Of a DNA stretch of 64,000 nucleotides, positions 31,501-37,381 are shown piece after piece (within the stretch, counting starts at the first letter, position 1; every line of letters begins with the position of its first letter). The notes beneath the pieces are model-generated. The model searched no databases. It had not been told where the DNA came from and saw only the letters and a program-made list of their open reading frames with translations. Source of the DNA: JBGSKY01 sp041740995 (GTDB lineage Bacteria > Planctomycetota > Planctomycetia > Pirellulales > Pirellulaceae); contig JBGSKY010000274.1 of assembly GCA_041740995.1 (NCBI GenBank), positions 139,883 through 203,882 on the forward strand, given 5' to 3'. A program made the position numbers and the translations under genes.

Positions 31501-31570
31501 GGTCAGCACCAGTATCACAGATTCGGTCTTCATTGACCTGTCTGATACGACGGCTAAAAAGAAAAAATAG
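16523..31570 (+). CDS. Giant secreted/surface mosaic protein (5015 aa) with dockerin, beta-helix and repeat domains
   Basis: One uninterrupted 15-kb frame. In order (approximate residues): basic N-terminus and LEPR-like export motif 'LFEGLEQRQMLA' (35-46); repeat type I (109-201, 430-527, 830-936); a metzincin-protease-like domain (577-756) with the zinc site lost ('AAIGELLGLTH' at 718-728); pre-peptidase C-terminal-like stretches (for example 'PDSNDVDLYKF' near 770 and 'SEPNDTIATAVN' near 3196); repeat type II (about 1059, 2750, 3365 and a run 3873-4327); parallel beta-helix-like regions with 'NRLVNNSVNGLFVR'-type turns (1160-2000 and beyond); a GEVED domain ('AWVDFNADGDWNDPGEQ' to 'SGEVEDYRI', 4423-4603); cadherin/tandem-95-like repeats (4609-4811); a dockerin pair (4815-4895; second loop 'DANNDFVISALDVLAVVNYL'); and a Ser/Thr/Ala-rich tail ending in four Lys. 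Likely an adhesin or matrix protein (inference). A strong terminator follows. Confidence 0.9.
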   Translation: MTNRKSRNLSSFPSFDRSDARSSKRKALSQLRQSLFEGLEQRQMLAVGPQLIGVQPNNSDLIENGVVRNVAPRELTFRFDDAQVIDPSTVSGIRISRAGGDGSFVVNSAVTDFGTSGDAAVQLTAKVSGQSLVVRTARSDLGAAGVPLFGVSGTTLTITLNSNSASSITVQQLINAINASPIASGLVSAKLSGGFGSAAIDSRNAVAASPINLSQNSDIVLTPGAIQVGLAPNDNEVTYRFAEELPDDLYRIEVFGFDDAPRGVVGLRNVGTRDLFVPSQPGTRQETIDFRLDLGTKITGVVPQPVVRTGSGTLSQLRDTIVVYFDGDSQFVGSTAAGVPFAISVENPSYYQLIYTSDSVRNTDDVVFKPTSVKYNAIANTATLKFEKDINNLPGSLPNASFRLRVGTRETLPSAVNPISPVRSSGTASIVTDFNSNGAVRLRISSQLPGEGVTQPNLLITKQTSSTPVVISVSGVRVTASLNPTATANDLILAIRGNAAASNLIALALDSGSVSTVIGSLYINYGPLQTVGLGDTFTTASDLGLIGSSTVGQTSLYIGSSIEPTSYSFNLPGASDDLGHRDLGNNFENHVNQAFGLNGADNVTGVTTISYNFQRIYGSDSSGQLTNSITENQRQRIREAISLWANYLGVQFVETANRGITFATGALSAVTGAGARTEGALNFGVRIDPTFNNSLLVMQASRNWKDKYGEDYFRHAMAAIGELLGLTHAGDLPPSVLMSLNAPFLDGDTTTTARNSEPIFPSPQDIVHGQFVHRPDSNDVDLYKFNVDFGPNGESRVGLLTAETFAERLTNSSSLDTYLQLYKERQATATSNFNTGENFQLKFTAVQPGKLGNNLQIFVTTSSRSSGGVLISVGDNSITLDLNSRAGLVSTGRDVISAIRANLLASRLVTVDLVAGSVLTTVGDRAITYSPITLRGGDVELIAQNDDYFSEDSLIRASLSSGVYYLGVSASGNDSYNPTISGTGFGGRTQGNYAIRLNFRAQVDANDAIRDIATGFVGDTAVTFDGDSDGQPGGVYNFWFETRPLDRALSANGGGNTPGLEGKIITITNSNGQVARFEFSADAIVGSNNTRISYANNPSPSALITAIVNAINSRTGFGVTATQSVPTSKTLVLKGERSISLSTGLTVLDIQGKTIFVDKSAATAADGSLTRPFNNLAGAGVNAFAATLPGDIVRVVGNGGNDGLIETVGDNFAYEIGFGLLPNTVLSDGATLDVPKGTILMVDPGAIFKMRRSRIGVGSTNLGIDRSNGAIQVLGTPVLTDAQGNAIRQANGTFAKGDVYFTSWLDQSIGLDTFGPNTTPGPSDWGGIAIRRDVDDAAGRSNPEDEGIFINYVNHADIRYGGGGNIVIDGVQQVVNAIQIVDVRPTITNNQLSFNSDSAMSAAPNSFEETRFTEARYQNKGLFTPDYDRVGPDIHGNRLVNNSVNGLFVRVVTPAGGTTRTLTVPGRFDDIDIVHVITQNLLIESTPGGLLVDQFVPDVSLASGFATSGGTLGGGNYNYRITFVDRNGYETISSAALPLVNISGGNNAVSIGGLPAVTTEYKTRRIYRSSNGGVGPYSLIGELDGTSSEFLDRGTNLGGTLETSRIGATAVTRPRLDASLIIDPGTVVKLAGARIEIGHDALLLAEGTADLPIVFTSRSDDRFGAGGTFDTTNNGSATAPQAGEYGGIYASPTSFVSLDYVTLAFGGGVTPVEGSFRAFNVLELQQATGRVTNSTFETNANGVGGQGNDERNGRLTNLPATLLARGTQPILIANSFIDNLGDAITLDANSFGSELQGDTGRQSGAIDRFGSYDENRGPLLRENRFSNNQINGLVIRGDNRSQNASQFGGYTVPATGVVLSIEELPSDELIVESVWDDTDIVHVLREGIFINNDSHGGGLRLQSAPNQSLVVKLDGPGSNFDPLRGAGITATGDLTSISDRIGGTLHLLGQPGFPVIITSLKDDTVGAGLKPDGRPQSDTNNDGIASTPQPGDYRGILLDQNSNDRNVGIALEQEASNAVAPGSNGTINTAQFLGELAANPLNSDENLRLGYVVEGVLSEPGDRDIYSFTGIAGTTVYLDIDKTKYTLDTVLEVLDANGALLARSDNSTTEQTNPASILTTGGIDPSLVRQLIGNVNGARRSASGQIIEDGTLNPRDAGLQLTLPGTVGTRSSFFFQVRSASINIDNENAGLTSGSYQVQLRMREGQEFPGSVVQYADIRYATNGVHLRGLPAHSPLLGEIGEDESTRATAQATHSNDTIFSYVAKTGLAEYSSTVRPQYVGNILQGDRQAISIAGRLNSAADQDYYMFSISEQDVLGGVNGTTSVVFDIDYADGLNRPDTQLALYRLGGTSASETATLIYIADDSNIADDQRKPLSQAEDPLDFSAGSSGTRDPFLNAFSLTPGNYAIGVTSKSIQQLSLRDPLIERLPVVQPVGRALIVSSAAGTAVPFTLAGTSAADQPAAYFQYSTAIANNFSVFIRRGAVLTPATYTIPITADSQFRQAKINLAAFAGQDNLEIVFRDNNGTPDNIRNVRIGFAERGEAIRNAPSYATYGGAQPTLIQNDIYLGQTTTAATPNVTVGGFANLPNDADPTTNPPGQMRDRIIDLTQITADMLPTLYIQTTSINAQTTQVYIQSNAGVQLVASLVSFDTTLPNPVALDPFRATAIDLRAYVGQTITITVRGGGTGVGDVVSVNAAVGFNAIGVLTNPPANSVGVGEYQLEIRRGDKTSLTSTNERDTASISLIAPAVTAALDGTTFTVSDGADRFVFEYSLDNRVGQNRVIVPITAGGTSAQVATAIRNAINSNGVQSRLNVTAAGEDGLVTGNLTSARVNLFGEVFVTGITTVQSNGDGDKNLERDQGQVLIVNSFFRQNRDYGVVTEAGKGQYDPRDTVDTFSAGGGLMDNGDVVNPNAIIQSRPRLVGTAPGAVRNLQQLNTTLTGGFTTGIIISSNVIEGSGLGGIHIAGENPIWQITPAILPPLDASLGDIINTHFGSSVNDQDTFIIDSGRNRAILEFDDVAGAPTTQPNYGSGQAGGNGLNNPDAVPVYYREDAGAADLRSPTVGWGFSAYEVLQGLRDSILGSVLVTNGTTQNITATIAMSTLGPANIPANAGTAPNFPNYTEFLSFNVPNYANRPALYLEGVSNLYYQPGQVNNGGIWDIRRVDRAEAPQPFVRALNNTIYGNDGRQSFNPDAGVSEPNDTIATAVNTQQGIAQNPISYNVNGIIGDSTSVRDQTQDVDFYQFHLDIGERVRIDVDTTNTVDTSLRIFDSNGRPVDLNNGVGTPRYVVNAAAAPGETAGVDPYIDYTAIVGGTYYVGVSAAGNISYNPNSLADRAAGSGTGAYQLSLQVSHPQTFTIDVQDAASYVDGSTFQVLQVPDINATVGQVRTFEFTRTGAFTAGNIPVFIGPNYKTADVARSIATAISNAGLNNTQNLPNPGFADANPLLPVSAVALGGIDGIGPGLRLFPGSVRNDSTFVLPASYGGKGIGYEHLPQFAQGSGPFGFGPTAADGLGTTEKWVVVSNAAAVRGNGVLRVDPEEGANNNLDQLLPETGILVTGGASPSLINNVFLNVQTPIVREETRSTQPLDAHIQPAAFGSTAQDRHPRPSEVIIGGSIYQNIETATALNRQNDGIEAGPTNVPNTAADFNNTIGGRVRLVVDAAGSNFIPVPNSLLIDSSLSDLKERDSFQTIKSVAGISPSPIKAPSTDASGQLRVDDPTFAPPQGFGGNVFIDRGALDRADFTGPSAALLEPLDNDAAGNDISSDISFVRLESGILSQIRLQLLDGFDSSEPFAGLGIDDSTVVGSDESGLRSPGAAITLTENGRLLTEGVDYTFSYNATTNELVLTPLAGVFREGRVYEVTLNNRDRFVINTPSGEQVRDGDQFTVVDSLGGRVVFEFNTGYQLQLPLAVGFNIPQAGGGPGGVQDGGRFSVQIGSQIVTFEFDNNNNFVNGNIPIPFFITDSQSEIAGRIITAIRTTTLPLTPVYQASGFLSLGAPTGTTVDGTNSSLTQPSETLGFRVPSPAAITDGQTFTISDSEKTVTFEFNSTGGFTAGRTEVNIAGFTTLGQVTNAILAAIQRTALLVKPQVLSQSLLYLGLTKSGSASAGTSPLGVVGIARGLIDGQTISITNGANTVVFEFDTNGSTATGNRSVPFTVNQTAEQIATTLARSISQSSLGFEARGLASGAVVLAATNQLVIDLATSPNIGLSGNPAVSSKSTLTVGANVADGQFFTITRDGTSVTFEFNNTSLNNGSVAGRTQILYSNASTPTQIAGAIRSAIQSSRLSLTATSSTNSVLINDDPLTSYNLTGAPSLTLSGVPGGVIAVNIASDPAFTSAEVASAIVRALTLATNASNPNLVFTSLKAATRGGASLFLENAVSVSQDVSSYFLRGIQDLAGNFLRPNRINDETQFTILTPGIVLDFGDAPDPFSSFAGQYPTLSENGGASHVVFDGGVRLGTNVSTETDGKPTPNALGDDGDDGVVFSSAAVFPVGFESSALLSRQLPANITVTLSGPGFVDAWVDFNADGDWNDPGEQILTNEAFFSDSLSRTFTINVPLGSPLFIDPTFSFARFRASSSGGLLPTGLATSGEVEDYRITLLPNSSAPTVATPIPNQTINEDAAPLRIPLTPGVFRDPDSFDRLTFTASSSNTAIATVRIDGNDLLVTLVPNQNGVVNITVTATDLTGFSVSDTFQLTINPQNDAPTGVADSYSVPINRFIDTTDPLGTITEGAQDNGVLANDIDIDGDALTAVLVTGPTRGTLTLRSNGTFLYRPPSNAVIGQTDTFTYRAVDPSNASSAAITVTITFAERGISPHYNRAFPTDVVPGDAPGITSPIDALSIINFLNANRGRTAIPVDELTYTPPPFRDANNDFVISALDVLAVVNYLNNQSRRGLGNGEGESVSSTPVSVSNSVVVAPPIASIDVMAPQSTAAISASTSILTIEPSPAIVAMTNVPKTASKPAAALLDEAFADFDASDDELIGDFASTVKSVSTSITDSVFIDLSDTTAKKKK

Positions 31571-31600
31571 TTAGCCGGCAACGAACGAAATTGCAATCAA

Positions 31601-31644
31601 CGCAGCCTGCCGAAGAATAATAAACTTCGTCAGGCTGCGTTTTT
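31601..31644 (+). terminator. Rho-independent terminator of the giant gene
   Basis: Arms CGCAGCCTGCCGAAG (31601-31615) and CTTCGTCAGGCTGCG (31625-31639) pair with one mismatch around a 9-base A/T loop, followed by TTTTT (31640-31644). It lies 31 bp after the stop codon. Confidence 0.9.
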
Positions 31645-31864
31645 ATTGGTTGAGGTTGATTCGCTAAGCTTGAGAAGTCCTAGGTTTGTGTCACATTTCT
31701 GTGCAACACCTATTTTCGGTCCTTTTGCGGGTCACTTGCCAATTGGAACAGAAGTTGCCAATAATGAATCGTTCCAGGTTCGATTGTCGAAACTGGCAGT
31801 ATCTGAACGGCTTTTGATCTAGTCGCCGTAAAAATGGCACGATGGTCAAATAAGGGAGCGGAAA

Positions 31865-32185
31865 ATGGGAAAGGCTTTAGAGTTTACCGACGCGGAGTTT
31901 GACAGCGATGTGCTGAAGTCCGGTGAACCAGTACTTGTAGACTTCTGGGCGCCGTGGTGCGGTCCCTGCCGTGCAATCGCTCCTTTAATCGAAGAACTAG
32001 CTGGTCAATACGATGGAAAGGTAAAAGTCGGAAAGGTCAACGTCGATGAGAACCCTGAAACGGCTCAGAAGTATGAAGTAATGAACATACCAACGTTGAT
32101 TCTCTTTAAAGATGGCGAAATCGCTGAACGATTTATGGGATTGGTACCGAAGTCAAAGCTCGAAGCGGCAATCACTTCGTTATAA
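31865..32185 (+). CDS. trxA: Thioredoxin
   Basis: Small cytoplasmic dithiol-disulfide oxidoreductase (106 aa), electron donor for ribonucleotide reductase and others, reduced by thioredoxin reductase. Active site 'FWAPWCGPCRAIAPLIEEL' (WCGPC at about residues 29-33), with the Asp and cis-Pro elements of the fold ('VNVDENPETAQKYEV', 'NIPTLILFKDGE'). The length is that of E. coli TrxA. ATG 31865 has GGGAG six bases upstream (31854-31858). It stands alone between two terminators, so it is probably a single transcription unit. Confidence 0.95.
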   Translation: MGKALEFTDAEFDSDVLKSGEPVLVDFWAPWCGPCRAIAPLIEELAGQYDGKVKVGKVNVDENPETAQKYEVMNIPTLILFKDGEIAERFMGLVPKSKLEAAITSL

Positions 32186-32281
32186 GTTCGCCTGGTGACC
32201 GATTGTCAGGCAGTTCGTTGCTTGGCAATAATTGCACTGGTAGTGGCATTTCACGATGCACGCTCGTTAACAACACTTGAT

Positions 32282-32305
32282 GGATGTCGCAAGACATCCG
32301 TTTTT
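32282..32305 (+). terminator. Rho-independent terminator after trxA
   Basis: GGATGTC-GCAA-GACATCC hairpin (32282-32299) with perfect 7-bp stem and a stable GCAA tetraloop, followed by G and TTTTT (32301-32305). About 95 bp after the trxA stop. Confidence 0.85.
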
Positions 32306-32410
32306 ATTTAATGTGCGGGAGACGACAACAAGGCTGTCGATCGAATGCTGACAAATTGCCAGCTGCATAAGTCTGTTATCAGTATGCGATTGAGCCATAG
32401 GATTCGGAGC

Positions 32411-34648
32411 CTATCCCTTGCTTGCCAGCCGGAAATTCAGGCCGCTGATCCGAGCTTCCCCATTCTTGATCGAAAAGCTGAGTGTCTTGGTTGTCTCGGC
32501 GATCCTGACCTTATACTCTCCAGTTTCCTCAAACGAAGTAAAGCGGTAGTTGCCACGTCTATCGGTTACGGTCGTCGCGATCACTTCATCCTGACTGTTG
32601 AGCAATTCGACAGTAACTCGCGCAACGCCGGTAGCTGGCGAGGCAGCTTGAGAAATGCCATTATCCGGTCGTGCGAACGAAACGGATTGATTGGCAGTTG
32701 TCCTTGGGACGCTGGTTGTAATTCGCCCACTTGCTTCGGCCTTCATGAAGAAGACATTTTGTTGCAAACCTCGTACGGTTGTATTTCGCTGAATAATATT
32801 CGCTAACGTCGTTTGTTTCAGTTCGTTTAGCTGTTGACCCTTAAAAATATTTTCGAAGTAGAAACGATCGCCGTCGCGCAATCGAGTAAATTGGTCGCTG
32901 ATTATTTTTTGAGTTAGCTTACCGACCGACGAACCTGCCAGATGATCTTCGGCTAATAGACCGACCCAAAGATCAATGTTGTCGACGCCTTCATACAGCG
33001 CTTGAAGCTTGTTTTGCAACTCAACATTGCTGGTGATATCCGCGAATGATTTGACAGCAGTCAATCCGTATGCAACGCGAGTCGAGTTGTAATCAGATAA
33101 CCCGTGGTCACGACCGCGCTGGATGTTCAGTGCGACCAAATCCAGCCCGCCCTGCCCTGGATCGCCGAATAGAAAGTTTCGTAGTCCGTCGATTACCGCC
33201 AAGTCGATCTCTTGAGACTGCGACGATGCCTCGTATTTCAGCAACGAATCGATACCGGTTTCTTCTAGCAGTGATGGATTGAAGAATGCATCCTTGAGTT
33301 CGATTTCTTCACGTACATCGCGACCGTTATTGTCAAAGAATCCGATGTCATCATTAAGAGTGCTATGGCCAAATCGGAAGGCTGCTGTCGAAAACTCATT
33401 TGCGACCGTCGGATCGACCGTCGAGTCGTACCCGCGGTATTGAGAAATTGACCGCGTCCCCAATAATGCGGGAAGAAATTCGTTGTAAGTAATTGACTGA
33501 ATTTCTGCAATCACCAGTGCGCGAGCTTGCTGGTAGACTTGCTCATCAGTCAGACTTCGGTCCTTCGCAGCAATGCTTTTTGCCAGTCGATTGTGTTCGC
33601 GAACGAACAAAGTTTGAATGGCTGTAAGAGATATATTCTCGCTTGCTCGAATGTCGCCAGCGATCACCATCCCACTTTCGTCTTGAGGAATGAGACCGTC
33701 GCTGGTGATCTTCAGGCGGCCGCCGACGAACGTTCGTAAACCATCGGCTGTTGCTTGATCGCTTCCATATACTTGTGACCCATCGATGTAAGCGGTTATT
33801 GCCGAAATCTGCTCGCGAGGATTACTGGTCGATGTTCCAGTAGTTGCATCGTATTGTGATCTGGTCAAAGCGATGCTCGCAGTTCCAGTACCAGATGGAT
33901 CAAATGAGGTGTCGCCCTTCGGTACAGCGATCGGGAATTTTTCGCCATTGATCTGCGTTTCTGTCAAGTCAATATCATGATCAATAAATTGCCCCCAGAC
34001 ATAAATGAACGCCGAAAGTCCGCGATCGCTGCGTAGGCCGTCACCTTCGATATCCGAGAGTTCATTACTGATCTGGCGCGCACTTGGTCGCTCGGCTCCG
34101 GCTGAAGTCGATATGCCGTCGCCATAGTCTGGTTCGGCAACGCGTTTGAGAGCCTGACCAGGCGTGCCGAGCTCTGGATTAGCGATATTGTTACCTGAAC
34201 CATCAGCAGAGCGGTACTCTTGCGTATCGTTCGTAGGTTGGTTTGCTTTTCTTGAGCCCGTTGGTTGACCTTTGTTTTGCAATTGCGATGACTGCGTTCG
34301 ATGCAAGTCGTGATTGATTCGGTTGATGATCTGCAAAACATCAAGCGAATTTCGTCGACCATCTTTGTTCACATCGGTAAAATTCCGGGCGTCGACTTTC
34401 TCTTGCTGAGCAATCGATCTGGAGACTAGCATCGCGTCGGTCATCGAGACGCTCCCATCGTTATTTACATCTTCAGCGATAACTGAATTATGCAGTAGCA
34501 CGAGGTCAGCGGCGAATAGGCTTCGAGCGTCCAACTGCTCCGTTCTCAGTGATCGGTTCATCGCGCGGCGAGATTTTCTACCACTCTTTTTTTGCATCAA
34601 TTGAGTCAGCCGCTGCAAGTAACTTGAAGAAAAATTGATGAGGCTCAT
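32411..34648 (-). CDS. Secreted animal-type haem peroxidase with N-terminal dockerin-like pair
   Basis: 745 aa. Residues 1-48 are basic with a LEPR-like export motif ('RTEQLDARSLFAADL', 35-49). Residues 57-118 carry two EF-hand/dockerin-like loops ('DVNNDGSVSMTDAMLV', 'DVNKDGRRNSLDVLQI'). The catalytic domain (~160-660) matches the myeloperoxidase/peroxinectin family: distal His 224 in 'WGQFIDHDIDLT', catalytic Arg 350 in 'TLFVREHNRLA', proximal His 428 in 'FRFGHSTLNDD', and 'IQRGRDHGLSDYN' at 509-521. The C-terminal ~75 residues look like a Cna-B/carboxypeptidase-regulatory beta domain ('VTDRRGNYRFTSFEETGEY'). It probably oxidises halides or organic substrates with H2O2 outside the cytoplasm (family inference). 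Dockerin-like segments usually sit at the C-terminus; here they precede the enzyme. Divergent from the DUF3500 gene. Confidence 0.9.
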   Translation of the reverse strand: MSLINFSSSYLQRLTQLMQKKSGRKSRRAMNRSLRTEQLDARSLFAADLVLLHNSVIAEDVNNDGSVSMTDAMLVSRSIAQQEKVDARNFTDVNKDGRRNSLDVLQIINRINHDLHRTQSSQLQNKGQPTGSRKANQPTNDTQEYRSADGSGNNIANPELGTPGQALKRVAEPDYGDGISTSAGAERPSARQISNELSDIEGDGLRSDRGLSAFIYVWGQFIDHDIDLTETQINGEKFPIAVPKGDTSFDPSGTGTASIALTRSQYDATTGTSTSNPREQISAITAYIDGSQVYGSDQATADGLRTFVGGRLKITSDGLIPQDESGMVIAGDIRASENISLTAIQTLFVREHNRLAKSIAAKDRSLTDEQVYQQARALVIAEIQSITYNEFLPALLGTRSISQYRGYDSTVDPTVANEFSTAAFRFGHSTLNDDIGFFDNNGRDVREEIELKDAFFNPSLLEETGIDSLLKYEASSQSQEIDLAVIDGLRNFLFGDPGQGGLDLVALNIQRGRDHGLSDYNSTRVAYGLTAVKSFADITSNVELQNKLQALYEGVDNIDLWVGLLAEDHLAGSSVGKLTQKIISDQFTRLRDGDRFYFENIFKGQQLNELKQTTLANIIQRNTTVRGLQQNVFFMKAEASGRITTSVPRTTANQSVSFARPDNGISQAASPATGVARVTVELLNSQDEVIATTVTDRRGNYRFTSFEETGEYKVRIAETTKTLSFSIKNGEARISGLNFRLASKG

Positions 34649-34865
34649 TGGAATGACTTTCTCTAAGAGTGAAAATTTAAAACGATCGAGCTTCGCAAGC
34701 AGATCGCGACGCTATTTCTGGAACTGATGCACCGAGTTGCGAGTTCGTTAGCGTAAGAGGGCCGAAAAAACAGATGATTGTTTCGCTAAAGCGTGGAAAT
34801 TGCCGTAGAATGTCATTAATGGTCAATGGTCAGCAATTCTGGCCTGTCATCAATCTTTCAAATCG

Positions 34866-35852
34866 ATGAGGTTCGCTGTGCAAAAAATTGAGACATCGAA
34901 GATTTGGTCGTCACACGATCGACGTAATTTTTTAAAAGCTACTGCCGCTACTATTACTACGGCGTCGCTCTCTCGTTTTGTCCACGCCGAAGGCACCACT
35001 CCAGCCAGTGCTGAGACGGTTGTGGCGGAGCTGTACCAATCGTTTACCGACGCCCAACGTCAGAAGGTTTGTCGCTCCATCAGTGATCCGATTCTCAATC
35101 GCGTCAACGCGAATTGGCATGTCAGCGAACCGTTGATCGGCAACGACTTTTTCAGCCGCTCACAGCAAGCGATGATCGAAAAAATCGTCAAGGAATTGAC
35201 GAGCGCCGAAGGTTTTGATCGTCTGCAATCGCAAATGGATTACGATGACGGCGGCCTGGGGGCATATAGCATGGCGATGTTCGGCAAGCCAAATGATACC
35301 TCTTTTCAGTGGTTGTTGACTGGCCGTCACGTCACACTCCGAGCTGACGGCAATACGATTGCCGGGCGAGCGTTCGGTGGTCCAATCATCTATGGACATG
35401 GTGAAACGTCAGCGAAGGACAATTTGTTCTACTATCAAACTAAACGCGTTAACGAAGTGTTTGCGTCGTTAGACAAAGATCAGGCGGCGATCGCACTGGG
35501 CAAAGCTGCTCCAGAGGAAACCAAAGTTGCCCTCCAAGGAGCCGGTGGAAAATTCGACGGTATTGAAGTGGCAAGCCTGTCGTCGGATCAAAAAGAATTA
35601 GTCCGCGATGTGCTGGGAACTTTGATGTCACCCTTCCGCACCGAAGACGCCAAAGAAGCGTTGCAGATTATAGACGACGGCGGTGGACTTGGTTCTTTAC
35701 GTTTTGCATTTTTCGCAGACGAAGATCTGAACAATGATGGAATTTGGGACATGTGGCGGATCGAAGGTCCAAACGCGGTAATACATTTCCGCGGAGCACC
35801 TCACGTTCACGCTTACATTCATATCGGTGACGCGAGTTTAGACAAGACTTAA
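34866..35852 (+). CDS. DUF3500 family protein with Tat-type signal
   Basis: 328 aa. Twin-arginine-type signal 'HDRRNFLKATAATITTASL' at about residues 17-35, ending near 'FVHAEG', so it is exported folded. The mature part resembles the uncharacterised DUF3500 family: 'SFQWLLTGRHVTLRADGN', 'GGPIIYGHG' and a C-terminal 'GPNAVIHFRGAPHVHAYIHI' rich in His. No enzymatic activity is established for the family; conserved His residues suggest metal binding (inference). ATG 34866 is used; a GTG at 34878 would shorten it by four residues. It faces the convergent DUF1501 gene with a 44-bp gap and is divergent from the peroxidase gene. Confidence 0.8.
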   Translation: MRFAVQKIETSKIWSSHDRRNFLKATAATITTASLSRFVHAEGTTPASAETVVAELYQSFTDAQRQKVCRSISDPILNRVNANWHVSEPLIGNDFFSRSQQAMIEKIVKELTSAEGFDRLQSQMDYDDGGLGAYSMAMFGKPNDTSFQWLLTGRHVTLRADGNTIAGRAFGGPIIYGHGETSAKDNLFYYQTKRVNEVFASLDKDQAAIALGKAAPEETKVALQGAGGKFDGIEVASLSSDQKELVRDVLGTLMSPFRTEDAKEALQIIDDGGGLGSLRFAFFADEDLNNDGIWDMWRIEGPNAVIHFRGAPHVHAYIHIGDASLDKT

Positions 35853-35896
35853 GATCGTTTAAGGTGCGAATCGAGCTTGCCTCGTTTGAAGCAGCC

Positions 35897-37345
35897 TCAA
35901 ATAATGCCTTCGATTACATGCCCTTTGACATCTGTTAGACGCATGTCACGACCGCCAAAGCGATATGTCGATCGTGTGTGGTCGATTCCTAATAAGTGCA
36001 AAATCGTTGCATGCAAGTCATGAATTTCGGTACGGTCTTGAATTGCTTTATAGCCCCATTCATCAGTTGCTCCATACACTGTTCCGGCTCTAATGCCGCC
36101 GCCGGCCATCCAAATTGTGAAACCAAATTGATTGTGATCCCGTCCGTCTTTACCTTGCGCGAAAGGTGTTCGTCCAAACTCGCCAGCCCAAACCACCAGT
36201 GTTTCGTCCAGCAGACCACGCTGACGAAGATCTTTTAGCAAAGCAGCGATCGGTTGATCAACTGCTAGCGCATTGTTCTCATGTCCTTGTTTTAGGTTAC
36301 CATGCTGATCCCATCGGTCACCACCGACTTGAGGACACGTTAGCTCAACAAATCGAACACCTTTTTCGATCATCCGTCGAGCGATTAGGCACTGCGCAGC
36401 GTAAATTTGTGTCGGCTTATATTTTGAATTAAGGCCGTAAAGATTTTGAACATGTGTCGGTTCGTCTGCAATCGACATCACATCCGGTACTGCCATCTGC
36501 ATAGCGTAAGCGAGTTCGTAGTTACGGATTGCAGATTCTATGCTGTCATGATGCCCGAACTGATCGACGGCAAATCCGTCAAGGTCTTTGATCAAATCCA
36601 GTTTGTCGCGTTGTTGTTTATTCGAAGGCTCGCTGGGTTCAATGTTTGCAACTCCGGTTCCTGAAGGCTTAAAGATTGAACCTTGGTAGCTGGCTGAAAG
36701 AAAGCCATTTCCGAAACAGTCGACACCGCCGGGAGGTATTAAACCTCCATTGAGCACAACAAAACCGGGCAAGTTTTGGCATTCGCTACCCAATCCATAA
36801 TTGACCCAGGCGCCCATACTGGGACGTCCTTGAATACCGCTGCCAGTGTGCAGGAAATAGTTCGCGAACGTGTGTTCGGGAAACTCGGAAACCATGGATC
36901 GAACGACAGCGATTTCGTCAACGCAAGTCGCGACATGTGGAAACAAAGTGCTGACTGAGATACCAGATTCGCCATGTTCGGCAAACTTCCAAGGGCTCGC
37001 TAGCACGTTACCGTTATTGTTAAACTGTGTCGGCTCGACATTAAAAAGCTTGCTTGGATTTTGTCCGTCGTACTTGTTGAGCAGCGGCTTGGGGTCAAAA
37101 GTGTCGATTTGCGATGGGCCACCGTCCATGTAAAGGAAGATAACATTTTTGGCTCGTGGCTGATGGTGAGGTCCGTGACCAGCGACACCCGCACCATCAA
37201 TGGCAGGAGCGGAAAAAGCTCCATCGATCTGCAAGCCAGCCAGAGCGATCGCTCCAAAACCACTTGCTGTGCGAATCAACATTTCTCGTCGCGAAGTAGG
37301 CACTTGCTGATAGCGTTGGCAGGGGTATCCTTCGAAGTAACTCAT
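35897..37345 (-). CDS. DUF1501 family protein (sulfatase-like, Tat-exported)
   Basis: 482 aa, the classic planctomycete DUF1501 protein. A twin-arginine signal lies at residues 17-45 ('TSRREMLIRTASGFGAIAL'). The alkaline-phosphatase/sulfatase-like core begins with 'VIFLYMDGGPSQIDTFDPKP' and includes 'GRPSMGAWVNYGLG', 'VRFVELTCPQVGGDRWDQH', 'WAGEFGRTPFAQGKDGRDH' and a late 'HDLHATILHLLGIDH'. The family pairs with PSD1/PSCyt cytochrome proteins in operons; exactly that occurs here, the PSD1 gene ending 36 bp upstream. Function is unproven; roles in processing sulfated or complex polysaccharides are often proposed. This copy looks intact although its partner is damaged. Confidence 0.92.
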   Translation of the reverse strand: MSYFEGYPCQRYQQVPTSRREMLIRTASGFGAIALAGLQIDGAFSAPAIDGAGVAGHGPHHQPRAKNVIFLYMDGGPSQIDTFDPKPLLNKYDGQNPSKLFNVEPTQFNNNGNVLASPWKFAEHGESGISVSTLFPHVATCVDEIAVVRSMVSEFPEHTFANYFLHTGSGIQGRPSMGAWVNYGLGSECQNLPGFVVLNGGLIPPGGVDCFGNGFLSASYQGSIFKPSGTGVANIEPSEPSNKQQRDKLDLIKDLDGFAVDQFGHHDSIESAIRNYELAYAMQMAVPDVMSIADEPTHVQNLYGLNSKYKPTQIYAAQCLIARRMIEKGVRFVELTCPQVGGDRWDQHGNLKQGHENNALAVDQPIAALLKDLRQRGLLDETLVVWAGEFGRTPFAQGKDGRDHNQFGFTIWMAGGGIRAGTVYGATDEWGYKAIQDRTEIHDLHATILHLLGIDHTRSTYRFGGRDMRLTDVKGHVIEGII

Positions 37346-37381
37346 AATTAAACGTCCGAATTTTGATCGGCCAGAGTGGAT

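Noticed and set aside
16523..31570. Possible NRPS/PKS or toxin (RTX/Rhs) megagene because of its size
   Set aside because: No adenylation, ketosynthase, RHS-YD or RTX nonapeptide motif was seen; the domains are beta-helix, PPC-like, GEVED, cadherin-like and dockerin.
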